Positions 30,610 through 39,796 of a stretch of DNA of 42,738 bases are shown here, piece after piece. A program made the position numbers and the translations under genes. Under the pieces are notes generated by a model. That model was not told the origin of the DNA. It was given only the letters and a program-made list of their open reading frames with translations, and did not search any database. This DNA comes from an uncultured delta proteobacterium (GTDB lineage Bacteria > Myxococcota_A > UBA9160 > JAFDET01): the NCBI GenBank assembly GCA_947259215.1, contig CAMYLJ010000050.1:1-42738 (forward strand). Direction: 5' to 3'. The first letter of the stretch is position 1, and each line of letters starts with the position of its first letter.

Positions 30610-31991
30610 AGGTCCGGGGGGATCAGCGCCATGGCGACGGCGCTGGCGGCGAAGCAGGCCAGCGCGATCAGGAACGTGTAGCCGACCACGTCGCCGAAGC
30701 GCATCCGGGTCACGGCCAGGATCGGAATCGCGAAGAACGGCTGCACCAGGTTCGTCGTCGAGTCCCCGTAGGCGTACGCCAGCAGCACCGTGCGCACGGA
30801 CACCTGGAGCTGCTCCCCGGCCGGGATCAAGAAGGGCGCCTCGATCATCCACTTGGATCCCGCCGAGGGAACGAACAGGTTCATGAACCCGGAGTAGCAG
30901 TAGACCACGAACGGGTAGCTGCCCGTCGTGGCGAAACGCGCGAACCCGTCGCCCAGCCAGGCGCCGAGCGGCGTGTGGAGGATGAGGCCGAAGATGCCGG
31001 CGTAGAACGGGAACTGCACGATGATCCCCCAGGCCGCCGACACGCCGTTGCGGCAGGCGATCAGAAAGGAATGGGGGCGGCCGTGCAGCAGCAGCGCCAG
31101 GGTCAGGAAGCTCGCGTTGTAGGCGTTGATGGTCCAGCTGGCCCCGAAGCCCCGGGTGGCGATGGAGTGGCCCAGCGGATAGGCGAGCAGCACCGCCGCC
31201 AGCAGGGTCCAGCCGCGGAAGGCGTCGATGCGACCGGCGGGCGTGGCGGCGGGCTCGGGCTCCGGGGGCGGCGCCGGCAGGATCGCGTCCACCTGCGCGG
31301 GTGTCAGGGTGACCGCGCCGCGTCGTGGATGCAGCGCCACCGCCGCGGCCAGCCCCACGGCCCCGATCACCCCCAGGTAGATCAGGTTGAAGGGGGCGAA
31401 GAGCGTCTCGGTGACCGGGTAGAGCCGATCCACCACCGGCGGGCCGGAGGCGGGCGCCAGCAGGGGGTTGCCCGGCGTGGCCAGGATCAGCGGCCCGGAA
31501 CCGGAGAGGCCGCCGTGCCAGACGGTGCCGAGCCCGATGTAGCAGGCGGCGATCAGCACGCGCACGTCCGCGCGCGGGTTGCGGCGGCACAGGAAGGGCA
31601 CGAACAGCGCGCAGGCCACCAGGTTGAGCGCCCAGTTGAGATAGGCGGTCGCGAGCGAGAAGCACGCCGCCAGCAGCACGGCCTGGACGGGCCGTTCCGG
31701 ATCGGGGAGCGACGCCAGACGGTCGAGCAGTCGGAAGACGGGTCGGGACGCCACGCAGGCGTGAGCCGCCACCATCGCGATCGTGAACTGCATGGCCAGG
31801 GTCAGCAGATTCCAGACGCCGGCGCCCCACGCCAGCACGCTCTCCTCGACCCCGGCGCCCGCACCGAACACGGCCAGCAGCAGCGCGATCGACGTCAGGA
31901 TCATGCAGATGACCCACGAGTCGGGCACCCAGCGCTCGGTGAAGCGCGAGAGTGCGGCGCCGGCGTCGCGAAGCGGATCCAGGACGGCCAT
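30606..31991 (-). CDS. AtoE-type short-chain fatty acid transporter
   Basis: A 461-residue membrane protein of the short-chain fatty acid uptake family (AtoE, PF02667). Identifying features are the start DAGAALSRFTERWVPDSWVICM, the loop YIGLGTVWHGGLSGSGPLILATPGNP, the segment AGIFGLILHTPLGAWLGDGFARFAT, and GFMNLFVPSAGSKWMIEAPFLIPA. About ten hydrophobic helices are visible. It probably imports short-chain fatty acids for beta-oxidation, consistent with the enoyl-CoA hydratase later in the window. ATG 31991 lies 11 bases after an extended -10 (TGGTAGGGT). It shares its stop palindrome with the LLM gene. Confidence 0.9.
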   Translation of the reverse strand: MAVLDPLRDAGAALSRFTERWVPDSWVICMILTSIALLLAVFGAGAGVEESVLAWGAGVWNLLTLAMQFTIAMVAAHACVASRPVFRLLDRLASLPDPERPVQAVLLAACFSLATAYLNWALNLVACALFVPFLCRRNPRADVRVLIAACYIGLGTVWHGGLSGSGPLILATPGNPLLAPASGPPVVDRLYPVTETLFAPFNLIYLGVIGAVGLAAAVALHPRRGAVTLTPAQVDAILPAPPPEPEPAATPAGRIDAFRGWTLLAAVLLAYPLGHSIATRGFGASWTINAYNASFLTLALLLHGRPHSFLIACRNGVSAAWGIIVQFPFYAGIFGLILHTPLGAWLGDGFARFATTGSYPFVVYCYSGFMNLFVPSAGSKWMIEAPFLIPAGEQLQVSVRTVLLAYAYGDSTTNLVQPFFAIPILAVTRMRFGDVVGYTFLIALACFAASAVAMALIPPDL

Positions 31992-32002
31992 GCTGCGGCG
32001 AT

Positions 32003-32011
32003 ACCCTACCA
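32003..32011 (-). promoter_or_regulatory. Extended -10 promoter of the AtoE-type gene
   Basis: On the minus strand TGGTAGGGT (TG-N-TAGGGT), 11 bases before the ATG at 31991. It belongs to the same TGGTAnnnT type as the promoters of ffs and the first sulfatase. Confidence 0.45.
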
Positions 32012-32117
32012 TGCGGCCGACGCGGCGCGCCGGACCCAACCCCAGGCCGCTCGCTGGACAGCCGGACGTGCGGCGGGCACCTTTGCAGCGCGGGTCGGGG
32101 GACGCTGGCGGAGTCGG

Positions 32118-34091
32118 ATGGCGAGCCCCACCAGAACCGAAGCTCTCTCCGACGAGCTGCGCCGACTGGGCTCTGGCAGCGAGGGTGACCGCCTCTCGTT
32201 CCGGCTGGTGGTCGCCGTATTGCTCCGCTGCCTGCCGCTCCTGCGCGGCGTACGGCGCCATCTGCTGGCGTTCTTCGGCATCGTCCTGCTGCTCTTCGCC
32301 GCCATCCTGCCGCTCGTCGCCATGGGCTTCGACATCTTCTGGACGGGGGTCCTGCAGGGAAGCCCGCTGCCCGAAATCCAGGCGCGGCTGCTGCTGCTGG
32401 ATCCGGCGCTCGTCTCGGGAGTCGACGTGCTGTCCGAGGCGGCGCGGCGGAGCGTCCGCGACCACGCCCTGGTGGCCGCGGCCGTCGTGCTGCTGGCGGT
32501 GGCGCTGCCCGCCGCGGGAGCGCTCACCTACTACTACATCTGGATCACCCAGCGCATCAACCAGGAGCTGCGGCTCCAGCTCCACGATCGGCTGCAGACC
32601 CTGTCGCTGCGCTTCCACGCGGAGACCCGCGTGGGCGACGCCATCTATCGCCTGCACCAGGACAGCGCCATGGTGTCGGACCTGATCGAGGCCGTCTTCC
32701 TGACGCCCGTGATGCACTTCGGACGCCACCTGATCGCCGCAGGCGTGGTGTTCCTGTTCGACCCGCTGGCCGCGCTGATCTTCCTGCTGGCGTGGCCGCC
32801 GGCCCTGGCCCTCGGCTACTGGATGTCCCGCCGCCTGCGGATCGGCTTCCGCGCCGCGCGCGAGACCAACGCCGCTCTCACCGCGCGCATCCAGGAAATC
32901 CTCGAGGGCATCAAGGTGGTCAAGGCCTACGGCACCGAGCCCGCGGCCCAGCGCAGCTTCGAGGCGCACTCGCGCGCGGCGTTCGACGCCGCGTTCGGCG
33001 TGCGCTTCCTGGTCTGCATCTTCAGCGTGCTGGTGTTCGGGCTCGTGTCCGTGACGACGCTCGCGGGCTACGCCCGCATGCTCGAGATGACGCGGCTCGC
33101 AGAACCGGTGTTCGCGGTCGCGCTGCTGATCGGGTTCGGCTTCGACCGCTTCACCCTCGGCGTCTTCAACCTCCTGAAGGGCGAGCTGGGCTGGGGCAGC
33201 GGCAGCTTCCGGATCATCTACCGCATGTGGGCCCGGGCACAGGACATGGCCATCGGCCTGGACCGCGTCTTCGAGCTGCTGGACCTGGAGCCCGAGGTGC
33301 AGGACGCTCCGGACGCCGTCGACCTGCCTCCGTTCCAGCGCGACGTGACCTTTCGCGGGGTCCACTTCGGTTACGGGCCCGACCGGCCAACCCTCGAGGA
33401 CGTGGGTTTCACGGCGCGCGCGGGCTCGCTGACGGCCATCGTCGGGCCCACGGGCTCCGGCAAGAGCACGCTCATGAGCCTGCTGCTGCGGCTGTTCGAT
33501 CCCGACGCTGGAAGCATCGAGATCGACGGCCTCGACCTGCGCGCGGTGAGCCTCGCGAGCCTGCGCTCGGCGGTCTCGATCGCCTTGCAGGAGAACGTGC
33601 TCTTCGGGGCGACGGTGCGCGAGAACATCCGCTACGCGGCGCCCACCGCGTCGGACGCAGCCGTCCGCGAAGCGGCGCGGGTAGCGGCGGCCGACGGATT
33701 CATCCAGGAGCTTCCGGACGGCTACGACACCCTGCTGGGCGAACGCGGCACCAAGCTCTCGACCGGGCAGCGCCAGCGCGTCTCGATCGCCCGCGCGGTG
33801 CTGAAGGACACGCCGATCCTGATCCTGGACGAGCCGACGGCGTCCCTCGATGCGGAGACCGAGCTGCGCGTGCTGCGCAACCTGCGTGCCTGGGGACGCG
33901 ACCGCGCCATCTTCCTCGTGACGCACCGGCTCTCGAGCGTCCGCCAGGCCGATCGCATCCTCGTCTTCCACGAGGGCCGCCTGGTGGAGCAGGGCAGCCA
34001 CGAGACGCTCCTGGAGCGGCCAGGCGGCGCCTACCGGAGCCTCGTACACGCGGAGGCGCCGCCTGCCCCCCAGCGGATGGCCGCGCCGTGA
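32118..34091 (+). CDS. ABC exporter subunit 1 (membrane + ATPase fusion)
   Basis: A 657-residue type IV ABC exporter half (MsbA/MRP-like): six membrane helices in residues about 35-380, with a long loop between helices 1 and 2, then the ATPase. Walker A is VGPTGSGKST, the Q-loop lies in ALQENVLFG, and the signature is LSTGQRQRVSIARA (LSTGQ for the usual LSGGQ). Walker B is LILDEPTASLD with catalytic Glu, and the H-loop is VTHRLSS. Both ATPase sites appear competent. Its TGA overlaps the GTG of the second half (GTGA), so the two halves are made together and probably form a heterodimer. The transported molecule is unknown. Confidence 0.93.
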   Translation: MASPTRTEALSDELRRLGSGSEGDRLSFRLVVAVLLRCLPLLRGVRRHLLAFFGIVLLLFAAILPLVAMGFDIFWTGVLQGSPLPEIQARLLLLDPALVSGVDVLSEAARRSVRDHALVAAAVVLLAVALPAAGALTYYYIWITQRINQELRLQLHDRLQTLSLRFHAETRVGDAIYRLHQDSAMVSDLIEAVFLTPVMHFGRHLIAAGVVFLFDPLAALIFLLAWPPALALGYWMSRRLRIGFRAARETNAALTARIQEILEGIKVVKAYGTEPAAQRSFEAHSRAAFDAAFGVRFLVCIFSVLVFGLVSVTTLAGYARMLEMTRLAEPVFAVALLIGFGFDRFTLGVFNLLKGELGWGSGSFRIIYRMWARAQDMAIGLDRVFELLDLEPEVQDAPDAVDLPPFQRDVTFRGVHFGYGPDRPTLEDVGFTARAGSLTAIVGPTGSGKSTLMSLLLRLFDPDAGSIEIDGLDLRAVSLASLRSAVSIALQENVLFGATVRENIRYAAPTASDAAVREAARVAAADGFIQELPDGYDTLLGERGTKLSTGQRQRVSIARAVLKDTPILILDEPTASLDAETELRVLRNLRAWGRDRAIFLVTHRLSSVRQADRILVFHEGRLVEQGSHETLLERPGGAYRSLVHAEAPPAPQRMAAP

Positions 34092-36052
34092 GAGAGACCT
34101 TCGAGGCGCGCCACGACGTCTCCCAGCGCGAGGTGCTGCGGATCTTCGGCCGCGCCATCCGCTTCGTCGCTCCCTTCCGGGGCCGCTTCGCCGTGAAGGC
34201 GCTGCTCACCGTGGTCAGCCTCTTCCCTCCCCTGCTCCTGCCCTGGCCGATCAAGATGCAGATCGACCACCTGCTGGAGGGCCACCCGGTGATTCCGGGC
34301 GACTACCCCGGCTTCATCCGGCCCCTGGCGGAGCAACTGGTGGGCGCATCCCCGGCGGAGATCCTGCTCTGGACCCTCGGATTCCAGCTGCTGCTGGTGT
34401 TCACGATCGGCGCCATGGGATCCACCAGCAGCGAGCGCGACCAGGCCGACGCCCGCCTGTCCGCGGGCCGCGACACCGCCACCACCACCGAGAACGACCT
34501 CAACTACGGCCACAGCCGGGCCAGCGGCCTGCTCGGCCTGTTCGAGTTCCGCTGGACCCTGCGCCTCACGCACCTGCTGAACCACCACTATCGCTCGCGC
34601 CTGTTCGAGCGGATCCACGCGCTCCCGATGACCGCCTTCGACGACGAGCGCATCGGCGACGCGATCTACCGCGTGATGTACGACGCGCCAGCGATCACCC
34701 AGGTGGTCTACCGGCTGCTGCTGATCCCGCTCTACTCGCCCCTGGGCATCCTGCTCGTGACCTGGACGCTCGACGTCGCGTACGGGACCCGGCTTCTCGG
34801 TTGGGTCGCCCTGGCCCTGCTGCCGCTCGTCGGCCTGGCCACCTTCCCCTTCGCCGCCCTGATCCGGCGCCGCGGCGAGGAAAGCCGGATGGCGGGCGCC
34901 ACCACCGCCTCCACCGTCGAGGAAGGCATGAGCAACGTCCTCGCCGTCCAGAGCCTGGGCGCGAACGAGCGCGAGCGGCAGCGCTTCGACCGCGACAGCG
35001 CGCACTCGTTCGGTCGCTTCCGGCGCTACATCGCGGCCTGGATCTTCGCCATTGCGTGCCTCGCGGCCGTGGGGCTGCCGGTGATCCTGTGGCTGGCACG
35101 GTACGGCAGCGATCTCGTGATCGCAGGCACGCTCACCACGGGCGACTTCGCCCTCATGATCGCCTACTTCGTCCAGCTCGCGACCTACGCCTTCATCCTC
35201 GGGACCCTCTGGATCCGCCTGCAGGGCAACGCGGCGGGACTGAATCGGGTCTTCTTCCTGATGGACCTCCCCGGCGAAGAAGACGCGCCCGGCGCGCAGC
35301 CGCTGCCCGCCGTGGCACGGGGGGTCCGCTTCGAGGGCGTCGACTTCGACTACGAAGATGGAACGGCCGCGCTGCGGAGCATCGATGTCAAGGTCCCGGT
35401 GGGCGCGATGACGGCGTTGGTCGGTTCGGCCGGCGCGGGCAAGACCACGCTCGCCTACCTGGTCCCGCGCTTCCTGTCGCCGACGCGCGGACGGGTCCTC
35501 TTCGACGAGCGCGACGTCGCGGGAGCCAGCCTGGCGTCCGTGCGCTCGCAGGTGGCGTTCGTGTTCCAGGAGCAGCACCTCTTCGACACCAGCGTCGAGG
35601 AGAACATCCGCGTCGGCAGACCCGACGCCACGCAGGCGGAGGTGCACCGCGCGGCGCGCGCCGCGGGCGCGGACGAGTTCATCCGTGCCCTGCCGGACGG
35701 CTACGCCACGCGTCTCGGCCGCGCGGGCGGCAAGCTCTCGGTCGGGCAGAAGCAGCGGCTCGCCATCGCACGCGCGCTCGTGCGGGAGGCGCCGATCCTG
35801 ATCCTGGACGAGCCCACCTCGGCCCTCGACCCGGATACGGAGCGGCGCCTGCTGGTGACGCTGCGAGAGGCCGCGCGCACGCGGCTCGTGCTGGTGATCG
35901 CCCACCGCCTGTCGACGGTGCGCCAGGCCGACCAGATCCTGTTCCTCCAGGACGGGCGCGTTCTCGAGCGCGGGAGCCACGACGCGCTGATGGCGGATCC
36001 CGACGGCGCCTACCGCCGCTTCGTGGAGCTCCAGACGCGCGGCGCAGCCTAG
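34088..36052 (+). CDS. ABC exporter subunit 2 (membrane + ATPase fusion)
   Basis: A 654-residue partner of the preceding protein with the same domain order. Walker A is VGSAGAGKTT and the signature is LSVGQKQRLAIARA. Walker B is LILDEPTSALD with Glu present, and the H-loop is IAHRLST. Between helices 1 and 2 is an extra polar segment (residues about 115-150, STSSERDQADARLSAGRDT) absent from the first subunit. The GTG start overlaps the previous stop. Its TAG shares CTAG 36049-36052 with the convergent dioxygenase gene. Two unlike but both complete halves suggest an exporter for lipid or drug-like molecules; that is inference. Confidence 0.93.
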   Translation: MRETFEARHDVSQREVLRIFGRAIRFVAPFRGRFAVKALLTVVSLFPPLLLPWPIKMQIDHLLEGHPVIPGDYPGFIRPLAEQLVGASPAEILLWTLGFQLLLVFTIGAMGSTSSERDQADARLSAGRDTATTTENDLNYGHSRASGLLGLFEFRWTLRLTHLLNHHYRSRLFERIHALPMTAFDDERIGDAIYRVMYDAPAITQVVYRLLLIPLYSPLGILLVTWTLDVAYGTRLLGWVALALLPLVGLATFPFAALIRRRGEESRMAGATTASTVEEGMSNVLAVQSLGANERERQRFDRDSAHSFGRFRRYIAAWIFAIACLAAVGLPVILWLARYGSDLVIAGTLTTGDFALMIAYFVQLATYAFILGTLWIRLQGNAAGLNRVFFLMDLPGEEDAPGAQPLPAVARGVRFEGVDFDYEDGTAALRSIDVKVPVGAMTALVGSAGAGKTTLAYLVPRFLSPTRGRVLFDERDVAGASLASVRSQVAFVFQEQHLFDTSVEENIRVGRPDATQAEVHRAARAAGADEFIRALPDGYATRLGRAGGKLSVGQKQRLAIARALVREAPILILDEPTSALDPDTERRLLVTLREAARTRLVLVIAHRLSTVRQADQILFLQDGRVLERGSHDALMADPDGAYRRFVELQTRGAA

Positions 36053-36876
36053 GCCCGTCCGGAATCCGGGGCGCGCCCTGCCTGCAGCACCGGGAACTGA
36101 CGCCCCGGATCGTCCTGGAGCACACCCGTCCCGTCCCCGGAAGCGCGCAGGCAACGCGCGCCGTCGGGCGCGAACTGCACGATGTACGCCTTGCGCACGG
36201 CGTCGCTGGTGTTGGGCCCCGTGCGGTGCGGCGTGAGGGAGGAGAAGACGGCGATGCTGCCGGCGCGCAGGGGGACCGGCAGCGCGCCGGTCGGTTCCTC
36301 CAGGCACTGCCAGCCCACGTCGGTCAGCTGGTGGCGCAAGGTCCCCAGGCGATGCAGACCCGGCACGACCCAGGGGCAGCCGTTGTCGCGGGTCGTGTCG
36401 CCGAGGGCCAGCCAGCAGGTGAGGTACTGCTGGGGCTCGATGTAGGTGTAGCCGTTGTCCTGGTGCCACGGAAACTCGCGGCCCGGCGCGGGCTTCTTGT
36501 AGACCGCCTGGTCCCAGTAGAGGCGGACGTCCGGTCCGATCAGGTCGTGGGCCAGGTCCTGGAACACCGGTCCGGCGCAGAAGGCGCGGAGCCGCGCGGA
36601 GCGTGTCACCAGGTGGGGCGTGAAGGTGATGGCGCGGGCGTCGGCGATGAAGAGCCGGCCCTCGGGCCGCGTCTCCAGGAACGCGGTCACCTCCGCCTCG
36701 ACCGGATCGATCTCGGCCGTCAGCGCGTCGATCGTGGCGCGATCGAAGGCATCCTCGAGCACCAGGAAACCGCGCTCGTCGAAGCTTCGGACCTGCTCCG
36801 GCGCGAGCCGGCGAAACGGACCGCTGCGGTCCATCCAGCGGAACCCGCGGTTCAGGGGATGGAGGGACGGCGACAT
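36049..36876 (-). CDS. Phytanoyl-CoA dioxygenase (PhyH) family protein
   Basis: A 275-residue non-haem Fe(II)/2-oxoglutarate oxygenase. The iron triad is His138 and Asp140 (FPWHQDNGYTYI) with His217 (TPHRTGPN), and Arg228 probably binds 2-oxoglutarate. N-terminal FDERGFLVLEDAFD is typical of PhyH. Family members hydroxylate acyl-CoAs, ectoine or secondary metabolites. ATG 36876 is preceded by GGGGAG, with a TATACA box about 24 bases further upstream. It is convergent with the ABC exporter and divergent from the cytochrome gene. Confidence 0.88.
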   Translation of the reverse strand: MSPSLHPLNRGFRWMDRSGPFRRLAPEQVRSFDERGFLVLEDAFDRATIDALTAEIDPVEAEVTAFLETRPEGRLFIADARAITFTPHLVTRSARLRAFCAGPVFQDLAHDLIGPDVRLYWDQAVYKKPAPGREFPWHQDNGYTYIEPQQYLTCWLALGDTTRDNGCPWVVPGLHRLGTLRHQLTDVGWQCLEEPTGALPVPLRAGSIAVFSSLTPHRTGPNTSDAVRKAYIVQFAPDGARCLRASGDGTGVLQDDPGRQFPVLQAGRAPDSGRA

Positions 36877-36965
36877 GTGGGCTCCCCGCTGGTCTTCGGC
36901 TGTATAGCAGCGCTGGCGGTGGCGGGCCGTCGAAGCGCTACCGTCGGCGGCGCGAGGGGGGGAGC

Positions 36966-39287
36966 ATGCTGCGCGTCGGGCAGCGGCATCGAGGCGGACG
37001 CTGGGCGACCGGGATCGCGCTGGGCGCGCTCCTCGCGGCCTGCGGGTCCGAGGAACCGGCGCCGGCTCCCGCCGCGACGCTCGCAGCATCGCCCGCCGTC
37101 GTGGCGCGGTACGTCGGCAGCGAAGGCTGCGCCGGCTGCCACGCGCAGGAGACGGAGCGCTGGCGCGGCTCGCACCACGATCTCGCCATGCAGGAGGCGA
37201 CCCCCGAGACCGTGCGGGGCGACTTCGCCGACGCGCGCCACGAGCATTTCGGCACGCTGACCCGCTTCTTCCGCGAAGGCGACCGCTTCCGCGTCGAGCT
37301 CGTCGGGCCCGACGGCGACCGCGTCGCCTTCGACGTCGCCTACACCTTCGGGACCGATCCGCTCCAGCAGCTGCTGGTGCGCCTGCCCGACGGCCGGCTC
37401 CAGTCCCTGCCGCTGGCCTGGGACACGCGTCCCGCGTCGCAGGGCGGCGGCCGCTGGCTGCACCTGTACCCCGACGAGGCCACGCCCGCCGGCGACGTGC
37501 TGCACTGGTCCGGCCCCGCCAACACCTGGAACCACATGTGCGCCGACTGCCACTCGACGAACGTGGAGAAGGGCTTCGACCCCGCGAGCGGACGCTACGC
37601 CAGCCACTGGAGCGAGATCGACGTGGGCTGCGAGGCCTGCCACGGCCCCGGCTCCGCCCACGTCGCCGCCGCGGCCGCCGGTGGGAGCGGCGGCCTCGTG
37701 GGCGCACTGCCCGAGCGACGTCGGTGGCAGTTCTCGCCCGCTGCAGCCATCGCCCGGCGGGATCCGGCGCAGGGGAGCGGACGCGAGCTCGACACCTGCG
37801 CTCCCTGCCACTCCCGGCGCGCGCCGATCGCGCGTCCCGAGCCCGGCGGCGCCTTCCTCGACGCCTACCGCCCCGCCCTGCTCGATCCCGGGCTCTACTT
37901 CCCGGACGGACAGATCCAGGACGAGGTGTACGTCTGGGGCTCCTTCCTCCAGAGCCGCATGCACGCGGCCGGGGTCGTGTGCAGCGACTGCCACGACCCC
38001 CACGCGCCGACCCTCGCGGAGCCCGACGCCGCCTGCGGCCGCTGCCACCGCGGCGCCGTGTTCGACAGCCCCGAGCATCACCATCACCCGACAGACTCCG
38101 CGGGAGCAAGCTGCGTCGCCTGCCACATGCCCGAGCGGACCTACATGCAGATCGACCGCCGCGCGGACCACTCGCTGCGGGTACCGCGGCCGGACCTGGC
38201 AGAGCGCCTCGGGGTGCCCGACCCGTGCAGCGGCTGCCACGACGGGCGCACGCCGGCGTGGGCGGCCGAGACGGTCGCGCGCTGGCGCGGCGAGCGGCCC
38301 GCCCCGGAGCCCCACTTCGGCGAAGCGCTGGCGCTCGGGCGCCGGGGCGGCGCCGCGGCCCACGCCGCGCTGGTGGACCTGGCCCGGAGCGACCGGACCC
38401 CGGGTATCGCCCGGGCCAGCGCGGTGCGTCTGCTCGCGACCCGGCCCGGCCCGCACTCGTTCGGCGCGCTCCGGGCCGCCGCGCGCGACGACGATCCGCT
38501 GGTGCGCATGGCCGCCGCCGAGGCGGTGGAGTCCCTGCCGCCGGAGCGGCGCTGGGATGCGGCGGCACCGCTGCTGCGCGACCCGTTGCGGGCGGTGCGC
38601 ATCGAGGCCGGACGCAGCCTGGCCGGAGCGCCCCCGCGCGCCGGCGTGCCTGGCGAGCGGGCAGCCCTGGCGGAGGCGCTGGCGGAGTACCGCCGCGCCC
38701 AGGCGCGATCCGCCGACCGGCCCGAGTCCCACGTCAACCTGGGCAACCTGCACGTCTCCCTGGGCGAGATCGACGCGGCGGAGGGCTCCTACCGCGACGC
38801 GCTGCGTGTGGGGCCCTGGTTCCTGCCCGCCTACCTGAACCTGGCCGACGTGATGCGCCAGCGGGGCCGCGATGCGGAGGCCGAGCCGCTCCTGCGCGCC
38901 GCCCTGGAACGGGCACCCGCGAATCCGGACGCGCTGCACGCGCTGGGCCTCCTGCACGTGCGCACCGGCCGCATGGCGGAGGCGCTGGAGCCCCTGGGGC
39001 GTGCCGCCCGCGCGGCGCCCGAGCGGCCTCGCTACGCGCTGGTCTACGCGCTGGCGCAGCGGGAGACCGGATCCCCCGACGCTGCCCTCGCCAGCTTGGA
39101 AGCAGCGTGGCGACGCCACCCCGACGACCGCGACATCCTGCTCACCCTGGCCACCCTGCAGCGGGACGCGGGCGACCGCGCGGCCGCACTCGTCTGGGCC
39201 CGACGCCTGGCGGAGCGCTGGCCCGACGACCCCGCGGCTCGCGGCCTGCTCGCCGAACTTTCGCCCGCTTCCGGCCCCAGGCCCTAG
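36966..39287 (+). CDS. Octahaem c-type cytochrome lipoprotein with HEAT and TPR repeats
   Basis: A 773-residue lipoprotein (lipobox LLAAC, Cys26). Eight CxxCH haem sites are present, starting at residues 55, 192, 222, 278, 339, 357, 383 and 421. Many His are available as distal ligands, including the cluster HHHH before the seventh site. After the haem region comes a HEAT-like part (about 455-550, paired helices such as DDDPLVRMAAAEAVESL), then four to five TPR units (about 580-765). CxxCH plus TPR proteins are known from anaerobic and metal- or nitrogen-respiring bacteria, but their roles are mostly unassigned. Periplasmic electron transfer at a protein scaffold is the safe inference. ATG 36966 follows GGGGGGAG. 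Confidence 0.9.
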   Translation: MLRVGQRHRGGRWATGIALGALLAACGSEEPAPAPAATLAASPAVVARYVGSEGCAGCHAQETERWRGSHHDLAMQEATPETVRGDFADARHEHFGTLTRFFREGDRFRVELVGPDGDRVAFDVAYTFGTDPLQQLLVRLPDGRLQSLPLAWDTRPASQGGGRWLHLYPDEATPAGDVLHWSGPANTWNHMCADCHSTNVEKGFDPASGRYASHWSEIDVGCEACHGPGSAHVAAAAAGGSGGLVGALPERRRWQFSPAAAIARRDPAQGSGRELDTCAPCHSRRAPIARPEPGGAFLDAYRPALLDPGLYFPDGQIQDEVYVWGSFLQSRMHAAGVVCSDCHDPHAPTLAEPDAACGRCHRGAVFDSPEHHHHPTDSAGASCVACHMPERTYMQIDRRADHSLRVPRPDLAERLGVPDPCSGCHDGRTPAWAAETVARWRGERPAPEPHFGEALALGRRGGAAAHAALVDLARSDRTPGIARASAVRLLATRPGPHSFGALRAAARDDDPLVRMAAAEAVESLPPERRWDAAAPLLRDPLRAVRIEAGRSLAGAPPRAGVPGERAALAEALAEYRRAQARSADRPESHVNLGNLHVSLGEIDAAEGSYRDALRVGPWFLPAYLNLADVMRQRGRDAEAEPLLRAALERAPANPDALHALGLLHVRTGRMAEALEPLGRAARAAPERPRYALVYALAQRETGSPDAALASLEAAWRRHPDDRDILLTLATLQRDAGDRAAALVWARRLAERWPDDPAARGLLAELSPASGPRP

Positions 39288-39326
39288 CTACGCTGCAGAA
39301 ATCGCTTCCCGCCGCGGCTCGCCGGG

Positions 39327-39334
39327 TATAGGGT
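39327..39334 (+). promoter_or_regulatory. -10 region TATAGGGT of the SnoaL-like gene
   Basis: TATAGGGT contains two overlapping hexamers, TATAGG and TAGGGT, ending 8 and 6 bases before ATG 39341. Either predicts a leaderless transcript. Confidence 0.45.
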
Positions 39335-39340
39335 CTTTCC

Positions 39341-39739
39341 ATGACCCGGGAGCACCCCCACGCCGCAGTCGCGCGAGCCATCTGGGATGCGATTGCGCGC
39401 GGGGATCGGGAGGCGTTGCTGGCGCTCTACGCGCCGGATTCCGTGCTTCGCGTCCACGGAGACAATCCGCTGGCGGGGGAGTTCAAGGGCGTCGATTCGG
39501 TGCTGTCCGGGATGGCGCGTCCGGCGGATTGGGTCGACGACATGCGCTCGGAGCTGCTGGACGTCTACGCCGGGGACACGGGCGCCGTGATCCGCTACCG
39601 CGTGACCGCCGAGCGCGGAGACGCGCACCTGGACCAGGTCTACCTGACGGTCGTGGACATCCGCGACGGCCGGGTCACCCGCGCCGCCTCGTTGGCGACG
39701 GACCAGCTGCGCACCGACGCGTTCTGGCGCGCCGACTAA
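39341..39739 (+). CDS. SnoaL-like (NTF2-fold) protein
   Basis: A 132-residue single-domain protein with the SnoaL/NTF2 pattern: an N-terminal helix pair (ARAIWDAIARGDREALLALYAPDSVLRVHG), then curved beta strands (GAVIRYRVTAERGDAHLDQVYLTVVDIRDGRVTRAAS). Such proteins are small enzymes or ligand-binding domains; the substrate is unknown. There is no signal peptide, so it is cytoplasmic. It stands alone between the cytochrome and the convergent DUF885 gene. Confidence 0.82.
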   Translation: MTREHPHAAVARAIWDAIARGDREALLALYAPDSVLRVHGDNPLAGEFKGVDSVLSGMARPADWVDDMRSELLDVYAGDTGAVIRYRVTAERGDAHLDQVYLTVVDIRDGRVTRAASLATDQLRTDAFWRAD

Positions 39740-39777
39740 CCCGCTGATCTTCGCTCGCCTGCGGCTCGCTGCGCGTC

Positions 39778-39794
39778 GGGCGATTCCGTCGCCC
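39778..39794. terminator. Small hairpin between convergent genes
   Basis: GGGCGA-TTCCG-TCGCCC forms a 6-bp stem with a 5-base loop in the 57-base gap between the SnoaL-like gene and the DUF885 gene. It could end transcription from both sides, although no T run follows. Confidence 0.35.
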
Positions 39795-39796
39795 TC

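Noticed and set aside
34031-36469. 812-codon minus-strand frame over the second ABC subunit
   Set aside because: It is antisense to a complete ABC exporter with all motifs and has the composition of a shadow frame.
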